Assembly: GCF_004027225.2 (NCBI RefSeq)
Contig: NC_044288.2
Coordinates: 21,214,744-21,278,743, forward strand
Source: Strigops habroptila
Taxonomy: Eukaryota; Chordata; Aves; Psittaciformes; Psittacidae
DNA: 64,000 bases
Reading direction: 5' to 3'
The first letter of the stretch is position 1. Every line of letters begins with the position of its first letter. Shown here one piece after another: positions 1 to 10,500 of the stretch. A model generated the notes under the pieces. It was not told the origin of the DNA. It worked only from the letters and a program-made list of their open reading frames with translations, and did not search any database. Position numbers and translations under genes: made by a program.

Positions 1-1927
1 CCCTCCACTTTTGACCTTGTCCTGCTGGAATCGTGGGGGCTGGAAGGGGGGAAGGAAGGGACCCCAATGTTTGGGAGGCTGAGGACAAGGAACAGGGTGG
101 GACTATCCTGTGATCTCTCTTCGGGGAGGGAAAGGGGGGGAGGGACAAATTCTCCCCCAAAGAAGCAGCGGTGGAGAGCCGTGGAGGGGCATCGCCGAGC
201 AGAGCTGGAAAAGGGCAGGACCGGGCCGGGAGCGGGGGGGGGGGGCACTGATCCTGTCGAGAGCAGGTTGCAATGGGGCGGCGGGTGGGGGTGTGTGTGA
301 TGAATATTTTAATGTGAATCGAACAAAAGCGCGAGAGCCGCTCCGAGCATTTGCCGGAGACGGGGAAGGGCTGGAGGGAGGGAAACGAGACCCCCGAAAA
401 TCTCAGTGTCCCCCCAGATCCCCGTCCGTCCTAAGCAGCCCTCGGGGGATCCCGGGGCCATCTCGCCTCCGGGGTCCCAGCCCCGGGCGGAGCGGGGATA
501 AGGGGGGAGAAACAAATCGTGGCGGTTTCCGTGGGAATGGAGCGGGAGACGGGCCGGCTGTGACCAGCGCTTCGGTGGAGCCCGAGCTTCGCTTACCGGG
601 AGCCACCCCGAGCCCACCCGTGAGCGCCCCGAGCCTACCCGTCTCCCCAGCCGGCGGCCCCACGGCAGAGGCGCGTTCCGCGTGGGTCGCGCTGTGCTCC
701 CAGGGGCCAAATCCCTTTTCCCCAGCCCCACAAACCCCTCGGACCCCGCCGCCTTCTGCTTCCTCTGGTCTCCCGCTCTCCCCTTGATGCTGCTTCCCAC
801 GCGGGTCCCCGTGGAGACCCGGGAGGTGTGGGGGGGGGGGCTGGAGCCGGCGGTTCCGCTCCCACCGGGGACCGGGAGGCAGAGACAAAGGCGGTGAAAT
901 ATCAGTGCACGGCTAAAGCCGCTCCGAGCCCCGCGGAGCCCTTAACTAGATCGTTAGGGAATTATCCGCACCCGAAGCAGGCGTGGACGAGGGGGTGTTG
1001 CGGCCGCTCCGTCCCGTTACCGAGCGCCCCGGGGGACGGCGCCGGTGGGAGGCGACGCGCGAAGCTGCCCGGGCGCGGCGGCTGCTGGAGACGGGTCTAC
1101 GGGGAGAGCGGAGCGACTAGCGGAGGGACCGCGATCGGTACCGGGGCAGGGAGGGGACCGGGGGTCTCAGGGGTCCGTCTGTCGCCCTCCGGGGGCCGGT
1201 GGGGACCGAGGCTCGGCGGAAAGTTTGTGCCCACAGGCGGGGCAGGTCCTCTGGTCTGCGGTGGGTTCGTGCCCCGGGAGCCCGAGGGCTGAAGCTGGGG
1301 TGCCCGGGGGGGCCAGGATTAGGGGCGCGGGGCTGTGGCAGCCGGGGTGTCGGGGGGGGTCTCTCTGTGCCTCCGCGCTGATGGGCTCAGCTTTATCCAG
1401 GGCTGTAATCCCCCCTGCTCCGGTAATTAAAAACTCCGCATTACAAGGAAAACGGTGTGCAGGGAAATGTAATCAAGTCTGGAGGGGCTTAACCATCTGG
1501 TAAAGGTTAGGACCGGCACGGCGGGGGACGCGGCTGGGGGATTTGGCAGCCGTTGCGATCCGGGCTCCTCTTAATCTACCGCGGGGACAAGCGCAGTATC
1601 TGCGGGTTAATACCGGTGCCCCGAGCAGCGATCAGTCTCGCTGGGGCTCCCACGGCTCTCAATGGGACCTCCCCGGGGCTAGCCCCCTCCCCAGGTGCGT
1701 TCAGCTCCTGTAAACCGGTTCTGCTGTGGCTCCGGGGCGCGGATTGCATCCCCGCCCTGGGGCCGGCAGGGAACGGGTTAAGCAGGAGCCGGTGGTCGCG
1801 GCTCGGCCCCCCCCCAGCTCCGGGCAGGGCCCTCCCCCCCCGGCCCCGGGAGCCCGAAACTCGCTGGAAGTGCAGGAGGGAGCAAAGGCGAGGGGGGACC
1901 CCGCGCCCCCGGGAGGACGGCGGGGCC
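1..1927 (+). promoter_or_regulatory. GC/CpG-rich 5' region of the first protocadherin
   Basis: This stretch is GC- and CpG-rich, especially from about 460 onward, and leads into the ATG at 1928, so it is the likely promoter and 5' UTR. Two short AT-richer patches (about 300-350 and 1425-1480) interrupt it. No TATA box is evident at a sensible distance, and I did not find the CGCT-core element that precedes the alpha exons downstream. Several open frames cross the region, including one continuous upstream with the protocadherin frame from 1553. None shows protein-like composition beyond GC-driven Pro/Gly/Arg runs, so I do not call a gene here. Confidence 0.55.
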
Positions 1928-4414
1928 ATGGGGGCCGGGGACCGCTCCGGGCTGGGGCAGCTCTTCCTCCGCTCCCTCCTCTTCCTCTTGCTGGCCGGGC
2001 CCCCGGCACCGCGCCCGGCGGGCGGGCAGCTGCACTATGCCGTGCCGGAGGAGCTGGAGCACGGAGCCTTCGTGGCCAACCTGGGTGAGGACCTGGGGCT
2101 GGACGTGTCCACCCTGTCAGCGCGGCGGTTCCGCATCGTGTCACGGGCCGGGGCCAGGCAGTACCTGGAGGTGAACCTGGAGAACGGGATCCTCTTCGTG
2201 AACGAGCGGATTGACCGGGAGGAGGTGTGCGAGGCGGGAGGCACCTGCCTGCTCCACCTGCAGCTCCTCGTTGAGAGCCCGCTGGAGCTCTACCGTGTCG
2301 AGGTGGAGGTGCTGGACATCAACGACCACGCACCCACCTTCCCCTGGCAAGAGTATGTGCTGGAGGTGGCCGAGTCTGCCGTGCTCGGTGCCCGCTTCCC
2401 ACTGGAGAGTGCCCAGGATCCTGATGTGGGCACCAATTCGGTGCGCACCTACCGCCTCAGCCCCAATGGTTTCTTCTCACTTGAGGTGCAGACGCGCAGT
2501 GACACCAGCAAGTTTGCGGAGCTGGTGCTGGAGCGCGCCCTCGACCGTGAGCAGCAACGCGTGCACCGGCTGCTGCTCACTGCTCTTGATGGCGGCGTCC
2601 CCGAGCGCTCAGGCACAGCTCACATCCTCATCACGGTGCTGGATGCCAACGACAACGTGCCTGTCTTTGACCAGCCTTCGTATGGCATCAGCCTTCCTGA
2701 GGATGCCCCTGCCGGCACGCTGGTCATCCAGCTCAATGCCACTGACTTGGATGAGGGTCCCAATGGGGAGATCGAGTACTCCTTCAGTGGGCACGCACCA
2801 CCGCGTGTCCGGGAGCTCTTCCACATAGAGCCCTGGAGCGGGCAGGTACTGCTGAAGGGCCCTCTGGACTATGAGCGGGCAAGCCTCCATGAGCTCTACG
2901 TGCAAGCCAAGGACCGCGGACCCTCAGCTGTGGCTGTGCACTGCCGGGTGCTTGTGCACCTCCTTGATGTGAATGACAACGCACCAGAGGTGACCCTCAC
3001 CTCTGTGTCCACACCCGTGCTGGAGGATGCCCCACCAGGCACTGTCATTGCTGTCATCAGCGTTCTGGACCGGGACTCTGGAGACAACGGGCGTGTGAGC
3101 TGTGAGGTCAGCCCCGATGTACCCTTCGAGCTCCACTCCTCCTTCCACAACTACTACACGCTGGTCACCACGCGGGCACTGGACCGGGAAGTTGTGCCCG
3201 AGTATAACATAAGCATCACTGCCCGGGACATGGGCTCCCCTGCCCTGCTGACCCACAGCACCCTCACCGTCCCAGTGTCTGATGTGAACGACAACGCCCC
3301 ACGCTTCCTTCAGCCCTCCTACAGCGTCTCTGTGATGGAGAACAATGCACCAGGTGCCTCCATCTGCTCTGTCAGTGCATTGGACCCTGACTGCCAACAA
3401 AACGCCTACCTGTCCTACTCCATTGTTGATGGGCACATCCATGGCATGCCTGTGGGCACCTATGTGTCTATCAACTCAGACAGTGGGCACATGTATGCCC
3501 TGCGCTCCCTTGATTATGAGCAGATCCGCAGCTTCCAGATCCAGGTGCAAGCACAGGATGCAGGTTTCCCTCCCCTCAGTGCTAACGTCACAGTCCACAT
3601 CTTCGTGCTGGACCAGAATGACAACGCTCCAGTCATAGTTTCCCCCATGCCACGCAATGGCTCCGTGGCCACAGAGCTGGTGCCACGTTCAGCCAGGCCT
3701 GGCTACCTTGTGGGCACAGTGTCAGCAGTGGATGCAGATGCAGGGCTGAACTCCCACCTCTCCTACCAACTCCTCCAGGCCACTGACTTCACCCTCTTCA
3801 GCATGGCACCAGACACGGGTGAGCTGCGCACCCTCCGCTCCTTTCTGGAGCAGGATGCGACCCGGCAGCGGCTGGTGGTGCAGGTGCGGGATGGGGGGCA
3901 GCCAGCCCTCTCTGCCACCATGTCCCTCCTGCTTTCAGTGGTGGAGACCATGCCTCAGACTCTCTCTGACTTCAGCGAGTTCAGCCTCCCCGCGGAGCCT
4001 TCCTCATCCTCCCCACTCACCCTCTACCTTCTTGTCTCCCTGGGCTCCATCTCCTTCACCTTCCTCCTTGCCATCCTCATCCTCACAGCCATTCGATGTC
4101 GTGGAGAGCGGTGCTCCCGTGAAGGTGATGGTTGCTCACCACTCTGCTGCCGCTGCTGCCCTGGCTCCAGACCCTCCTCTGATGGCCTGAAGACATCCAA
4201 CCTGATGGCACAGGCCCCTGCAGGGACCACGGCTGCCACCTGCCTCGACATGCCTGGAGGTGGCCCCCCGGGCTACTGCTACAAGGTCTGCCTTGGTCCT
4301 GAGTCTGCACAGAGTGACTTCATGTTCCTCAAGCCCTGCAGCCCACCCCGGAACAATGAGAAGGACTCTGGGAAGTGCTCCCAGCCAGGCCAGCATCTCC
4401 AGGTCTCAAAGCAG
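1928..4414 (+). CDS. Clustered-type protocadherin, exon 1 (ectodomain, TM, variable cytoplasmic part)
   Basis: This large exon encodes 829 residues of a homophilic adhesion receptor at the cell surface. The start at 1928 is chosen for its good context (gccATGg) and the signal peptide that follows at once (residues 1-33, Leu-rich). Six EC repeats end at calcium-binding motifs at about residues 130 (DINDHAP), 239 (DANDNVP), 347 (DVNDNAP), 452 (DVNDNAP) and 562 (DQNDNAP), with EC6 after that. A membrane helix spans about 699-722, then a Cys-rich juxtamembrane stretch with CSPLCCRCC. Near the end, QSDFMFLKPCSP matches the variable cytoplasmic motif of beta/gamma protocadherins, and the EC2 motif SAQDPDVG recalls C-type members. 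The donor CAG|GTAACA follows 4414 in phase 0. Reading through it gives a short alternative tail stopping at 4450. The gene is clearly not an alpha isoform. Its place upstream of alpha suggests the delta-type subcluster reported in non-mammals, which is my inference. Confidence 0.9.
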
Positions 4415-5538
4415 GTAACACTGTGCCCATCAGTGCTCACTGGCACTTGACAGGTCCCCCAGCTCTCTTCTTCAGCCTCTGCCGTGCCTTTCCCAGAGAA
4501 TAACAGATGCTTTTGATCAGTGCAGGAATTAGGAGCTGTCAGGCAATGGGAAACTCTCCACTGAGCTTCCTGACAGGTCTAATTACTGGGGAAAAATCCC
4601 TTCCCACCACCTTTTGCACCCATTAGAGGCAACGGAGATGCTCCAGTGCCCTGGGGGATGTAGGATGGTGGGGGTGGCATCATGTGGGTGGGCAATTCAC
4701 GGTGGGACAGCCTGAGCATTACTGCTTCCCCCGAGCCAGTGGGGATCTGCAGGGTCCCACTGCTGCATCCAGGGCTGGTCCTGGCCCCAGCATCACCACT
4801 CGTGTCCCCAGCTCTGGCACCCAGGCAGCTGTGCTGCACCGGGCTGTACTGGCAGGGAGGGAGTGGGCACTTCAGGGCAGGATTTTGGTGTCAACATTTG
4901 TTAGGTAGTGAAATGAGGAATGTCTAATTTTCCCGATGAAAGACTCTTTCTGAAACACGATTACAAGGCTGGAGAGTGATGAGGCATCTAATCCACTTAC
5001 ATTTGAGTTTTAATAAAACAGCCCTTCCAAGGAGAGCCCAGGACTGGCTGCCAAAAGGCTCTCCCCACACGTCTCCCTGCACCGCTGGACACCTTTCTCT
5101 AATACATTAATGGGATTTTCCCGTTGTTCCTTGCAACCCCCTCCTGGGAAATTTGGTATACAGCCAATTTCTGCACCTCTCACCATTTAGTGCCTGAGTC
5201 CTGGGCTAAGCTTCCATTGCACCAGCAAAAGAGGCTTTTTAATATGAACAGGAATAGGAAAAGCCCCTTTCTGTCCTGGAAGGACAGACTTTAGCACTTA
5301 AACAGAGAGCAAGCCCCAGGCAACCCCAATGCCTCAGGAAGGTCCAGAAGGGAATAGGCTGGTTCAACACTGCCTCAGTTTCCCTAAAATGGGAATGTGC
5401 TGCTTATTTCTTCACAAAGTGCATGGGGAAAGAGGAGATGGGGTCCTGCATCCCTGCCTACTGCAGCCTTGTGCTGGCAGGGCTGGGCTGATTAAGAGGG
5501 TCCCAGCAACCAGCCTTGATTTTCCCTGTGTTTTCCAG

Positions 5539-5597
5539 ATCAAGCAGCCCAACATGGACTGGCTGCCTCCAAGCACACAGAGACCTGCCCTGAAGAG
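5539..5597 (+). CDS. Private constant exon 1 of the first protocadherin
   Basis: This is a 59-base exon. The acceptor is a pyrimidine-rich run ending ttttccag at 5538. It encodes IKQPNMDWLPPSTQRPALK and joins exon 1 in phase 0. The QPNxDW core is the hallmark of the first constant exon of alpha (RQPNPDW) and gamma (PPNTDW) protocadherins. The donor AG|GTACCA follows 5597 and leaves two bases for the next codon. The match in position and sequence shows that this gene carries its own constant region only 1.1 kb downstream of its ectodomain exon. Confidence 0.85.
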
Positions 5598-5701
5598 GTA
5601 CCAAATCCAGCGCTGTGGGAACAGAGGGAGTGGGTGGAAGGGGGATATGGGAACAGGGAGGTTGTCTCTAACACAGCTTTGAATCGGTCTCTTCTTTTTA
5701 G

Positions 5702-5790
5702 CTCCCAGAGCCTGGAGGATGTGGGGGAAATTCGTAAAGCCCTCCAGAAGGAGCATGAGAGGCTGTGCACTCTGGTTACCCCTGTCTCTG
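5702..5790 (+). CDS. Private constant exon 2 of the first protocadherin
   Basis: This is an 89-base exon after the acceptor cttcttttta|g. The two bases carried from the previous exon plus C make Ser, and the frame continues SQSLEDVGEIRKALQKEHER and onward to TPVS. It ends at the donor G|GTTAGT with one base left over. The sequence is acidic and helix-like and has no motif I recognise. In gamma protocadherins the middle constant exon is equally poor in motifs. The maintained splice phases on both sides support it as a real exon. Confidence 0.8.
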
Positions 5791-6038
5791 GTTAGTATTG
5801 GGGCATTCGGGCTGGGAAGACCAGACTGTCTTGTAGCTTGGTGGAGGTGCAGAGAGAGGGGGGGACATCCCTGTTCCGCAGTAGTAGAGTTTTGCGGGGT
5901 GGAAGGGGTGGCCAGCTTCCAGAAGGGAGGTTGGTGACACATGGCCACGGGCTTGCACCCTGGGACATGGATGTGACTGTACCGTCGAGCTATGGAAGTG
6001 ACCTCGCCTGAGCTGTCTTACACTCATCTTTCCTCCAG

Positions 6039-6298
6039 AGTTTCAGAAGGCTTCGGCAGGGACCAACAGCATCTGGACACCCCAGTACAGCCCCTTGTAC
6101 CCAGGACACATCCCACCCCTGGATTACCAGCACAATGTCTACATCCCTGGCACCCCCACTCTGCTTTCCAGCAAGGACGGGCCTCTCTTCCTGGGCCGGG
6201 AGAACAAGAACAGCTTCTCCACCTTTGGCAAGAGGAAGAAGATGACAACTTACTGTGACATGCATGACAACGTGGTTATCAACAACGACCTGAAATAG
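6039..6298 (+). CDS. Private constant exon 3 of the first protocadherin (C-terminus and stop)
   Basis: The acceptor tcctccag ends at 6038, and the leftover G plus AG gives Glu. The exon encodes about 86 residues and stops at TAG 6296-6298, making a 964-residue protein. Two features matter. DYQHNVYIPGTPTLL is close to the gamma constant motif around NVYIPG. Further on, NSFSTFGKRKK resembles the alpha constant motif ending ITFGKKEE. The tail MTTYCDMHDNVVINNDLK replaces the Lys-rich end of both mammalian constant regions. The role is presumably intracellular signalling or scaffolding, as for other protocadherin constant tails. Confidence 0.85.
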
Positions 6299-7500
6299 TG
6301 ACCAGAGCTGGGCCTGGGTGGCTCTGCCCAAGGCCCTGGGCACCACTGGCATTATTTCAGCTGCCAGGTCTACCCACAGCACACAGCTCCATGTATGCAA
6401 CACTCAGGACCCTGTGGGGTTGCTGGGATAGAGCTCACCAGAGTGTGCGGAAAGTGTTTAAGGAGCAAGAGACTAAAAAGTGATGGAGGGAGGGTATTTG
6501 TCCCATCTCATCCTGCAGTGCTGTGTTGGCAGCAGGTGCTATTCGGGGTCCATATGACCAGATCTGAGCAAATCTGCCTTGAGTTTACCCATTCCCATGG
6601 CCCCTTAGGGACTGTCCATCTCTGTAAACATTGTCACTTCTTTGTCTTGTCTGGCTGTGTGAATGTACTGAGCTGCATGCCTGTATTTCTGTCCCAGTAG
6701 GCATGGAAAATGTATGCAGACTAAGCCTGGTTTAGTCAAGCCTGACCATAAATACTGGGGCAGCAACCATTGCTTTGTCCCTGAGATCCAGTGGGATGTG
6801 TTGCATGTCCAGAGCAGCTTTTGGTGTCTGTCTTCTGTGGGAAGTGAATGCAAACCCCAGCCATTACGGGTGCCTCTCTTCAAACCCTGACCCAACTCTT
6901 TCTGGGCTGGAGACCCAAAGTCCAGGGCACAGCCAGGGTCCAGGACACAGCCAGTCTTTGCTCCAGGAGCAGCAGGGGCTGGAGCACACGCAGGTGGGAT
7001 GGCCAGAAGAACTGTTAGCTAAGCAGCTGAGAGATACACAAGGTGAGGCCCTGATGGGTAACTCTCTACACCAAGACAACATCATCTGAACAAAACCATC
7101 GGAGGAGCCCAGCACAGGTGACATCCTCTTCCCTCCTCCCTTTTGCCCTCACCTTCAACGGGGTCTCTGTTCTCCCCAAGTCCTCATCGTCTGGGGGACC
7201 CCCTGCACTGGGGGCCCCACCTGCATAGGACAGACATCTCCTACTGTGCCCTGCTTCTCTTTAAGGACTCTAAGTTGGCTGTCAGAAGCTCTCAAGGGCA
7301 GGAATCCAGCCCCAGAACAGTCTCTCCCCTGCCCTGACCACCCTACACCTGTCCACCCAGTCTGTCTGCCACCATTGCCAATCGCTCCTGTCACGGGACA
7401 GTTCATTTCCAATCTGTGCAGAACATGACAGCTCTTTCTCAACCAAGTTTGCTTCACAATGTCTGATTTGTACCAATAAATTGTATTTTAATAGCTCACC
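6299..7500 (+). other. 3' UTR of the first protocadherin
   Basis: The sequence from the stop codon to the AATAAA at 7475 has no competing gene, and its composition is ordinary. The length of about 1.2 kb is plausible for a 3' UTR. The exact cleavage point, probably near 7495-7500, is inferred from the signal. Confidence 0.6.
7475..7480 (+). terminator. Polyadenylation signal AATAAA
   Basis: This is a canonical AATAAA hexamer about 1.18 kb after the protocadherin stop codon. It is followed by a T-rich stretch (ttgtatttta) and a break in sequence character. It is the first well-placed signal downstream of the last exon. Confidence 0.6.
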
Positions 7501-10500
7501 CTGGCTCCTGGCTGTCCCTGAGCTGCACATGACAGCAGGAATTGCTGCTCAGCTCATGGAGCAGAGCTCTTGGCTCCAGGAGACACATGTGTTCTTCTGG
7601 CCTCCTTAGTTGCTGGAGCAGCTCAGGAGAGCTCATTTTATTCATTTTGCCCGGATCCTGGGAGCTCAAGGTCACCTTTTCCTGGACTCGGGAATGCTTT
7701 GGGGTTACAGCCAGGAGGAGCCATGTGCTGGAGATGTCACACAGCTCCTTGCTGCATGCTCCAGCTTGGGAAGAGACACTGCAGGGATTTGCACCAAGGA
7801 GTGAGCATAGAGGGCTCTGAACTGCTGGGGAGAGGGGCTGGATCTGGCAGTAATGGCTGGTGTTGTTATCGTGCATTGCTTTCCATGGTTCATTTATGCT
7901 TTCCCATGGATGCTCACCACCCACCAGCTTGCCTCAGGAGTCACAAAGATAACCTGAATGCATGCCAGATGCATGGACCAACTGCCTGGGAATAGGTAAG
8001 CCTGGATCTGCTGGTGGGATGACTCTTGATGTGGGAAGCAGTTCACCTTTGGATGAAGTCCTGAGACAGCCATGCCATGTCTGTCCTTCTTGTCCCCCCT
8101 GCTTACTCAGTGGCTGGCTTCGGGAAGCTGCAATGCAGCTTTTGGGATTAACCCAGAAAAGTCCTTGTCTTCAAGTGGGTAAGATGCTCTTTAGTGGAAG
8201 CAGGGGGCAGGGAACGCTCAAAGGGGCCCCATGAGAGTCATGGACCCTGGAGGACAGTGCTTTGGACATGAAAGGGACCTGGCTGCTTCTGGTGACTTCA
8301 GTCCCAGCTCACATCTGCCTGACTGCAAGTAGATGAAATATCCCTGTTCCAATTAGACAGGAGGATGAAGGATTTTATGCTGCTGAGTTCATTCTTCAAT
8401 GGTCTTTACAGAGTGTTAAGGGTAAGAAAAGAACCCCAAACAGACCTTTGTATAGCATTAGCCTGCTTCACTGCTTCAAAAGAACAAAAGAATTATGTAA
8501 AGTGATACAATAAAATTAATAACAGCCTCAAGAAGTAATAAAAGCATCAAATGGACCTGACTCCCTGCGGGGCAGCAAGCATCTCCCTCTCCCAGCTCAG
8601 CTCCGGCAGTATCTTCCCTGCCATTTTCAGGTGGTGCTGGTCAGGCATTGGTGGAGGACTGTGGCCCCTCCAGCGAGCCCACAAAGGCTCAGCAACAGGC
8701 ATTTGAAAATGATGCTTTACATCCCTGTCTTTGGAAATTCATGGGGTTGAACAACCAAATGCCCAGCTTTTGCTACCTCCCTGTGAGTGTGTCACTCTCC
8801 AATGTATTTTCTTGGTATTTTTTAACCCCTACTACTAAGACTCAACTGACATCCAGTAAATTGCTCCCTCTCCATTACTCCTGGCCATCCTCAGCACAGG
8901 GGATGAGATAGATATATACACGTCTGTGCCTCTTGCTGATCCCCAGGTTCGCATGTCCAGGGCAGGCCTCTTCCAAAAGGGATTTCAGGGTCAACAGAGC
9001 ACCCAGCCCATGTCCCAGCACCCCACATTCCCCAAGGATCTTCTTTTGCTTAGTTGAAGGAAATCCTGCACTGGCAAGAGCTCAGTTTCGATCTTTCTTC
9101 TCTACCAACATATTGATAAAAAAGACAATAAGAAGGGACTTGCCTCTGGGAAGAGAGCACTTGCTTAAACCTAATTCAACCACACTACTATCCCTTCTTC
9201 AAAGGGCACGCCTGGTCAGAATCATCCGTCTAATAGACGAGATCTCCTTTGAAGATCTCCCACAGGGACAGGGTGTCATTAAAAATGCAAAGTCTTTGCC
9301 CTACAACCAGTTATTTTTACAACTCTTTCTCTGCTTACACTCCTATACAGTTCATGAGCATTAGCTCATGGTTTCTGTAGTGTGGTAATGCACTGGGCAT
9401 GAGGGCTGCTTTGGAGATGTACTCAACAGAATGCTCTCTATATGCCCCTCTTATACATTCCAGCTCTCTCAGAGATCCAGAGGCAAATCTGGCTTTCAGG
9501 GACCTGCCAGCCAGCTTGAGATTTGCTTCTGCAACAGTGGGAAAGCTGCCATGTGGTGCAGTTGGCTGCAAAACGCTGCAGGCCATGCTAGGGAAGCACA
9601 CAGTGCTTCTGGGCACCAGCACAAAGAAGGCTTTTTTGTGCTCTTCCTATTGCTGAATAGATTCTTTGGATGGAAACATTATTTGTAGCTCTGTAATGAC
9701 TTGAAAGTATATACCAGAGAGGCAGAATGAATGCAGAGGTAGAGAGGAAAGAGGCCAGAGAGGAGGGGCTGGTGCTCAGCTCTACTCTGGTCTGCCATGG
9801 AGTCAAGTGAAACCCTCAGAAAACCTTAGTGGGGACACAGCACCCTGCATGTAGTCAGGTTAGACTGGGTAGAGCCACGGATACAGGCGATCTCAGCTCC
9901 CCAGAGGGGTTGGTGTCAGCAGGACAGAGCTATGGGGGACCAGTTGGAGTCTGTACACTGACTTTGGAGGGTTCCGTACCCAGCCCAGAGTCTGTGACTC
10001 TCAGCAGCTAATTACAGTCTCCAAAGATGCGAGAACTTTGTTTTCTTTTCTTCTCTTCTCTTCTCACTTGAAGCTGATGCTGGAATGAACACACCTTAAT
10101 TTAGCCAAGACTGGGTCAAGATCCATCCTGGTTTCTTTTCAAATTGCCTCAGCATCTTAAATATCTCCCTGGCCTGACCCTGCAGAGCAGCCTCCTGTTC
10201 TTGGCTGGACCCCCTCCTCCTGCCTCCTTTTTGATCTCAGCAAATGTTTTGTAGAAATAAATATCCTTTAGGTTTTCTCATAATAGTTTAGCCTCTGCCA
10301 CACTGACAAACAGTCTGCATGATCGTCATGTGCTGATTTTCTCTGCTCTTTTGCACCTTTTCTGGTTTTTACTGCTCTGAAAACCTCAGCTGCCAGCTCC
10401 TCCACAGAGATCAGATGAAAAAACAGGCCTGGGCTAAGTGAAGCTTTTGCCTCACCACTTTGCCTGTAATGTGTTTTAATCTAAGTGGTGGAAATGTCAC

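Noticed and set aside
110-787. 225-codon + strand frame and overlapping minus-strand frames near the window start
   Set aside because: Low-complexity GC-driven composition inside a CpG island; no splice or domain support.
1553-1927. N-terminal extension of the first protocadherin from an upstream start at 1553
   Set aside because: The signal peptide begins right after the ATG at 1928, and the upstream residues are Pro/Arg/Gly-rich with no family counterpart.
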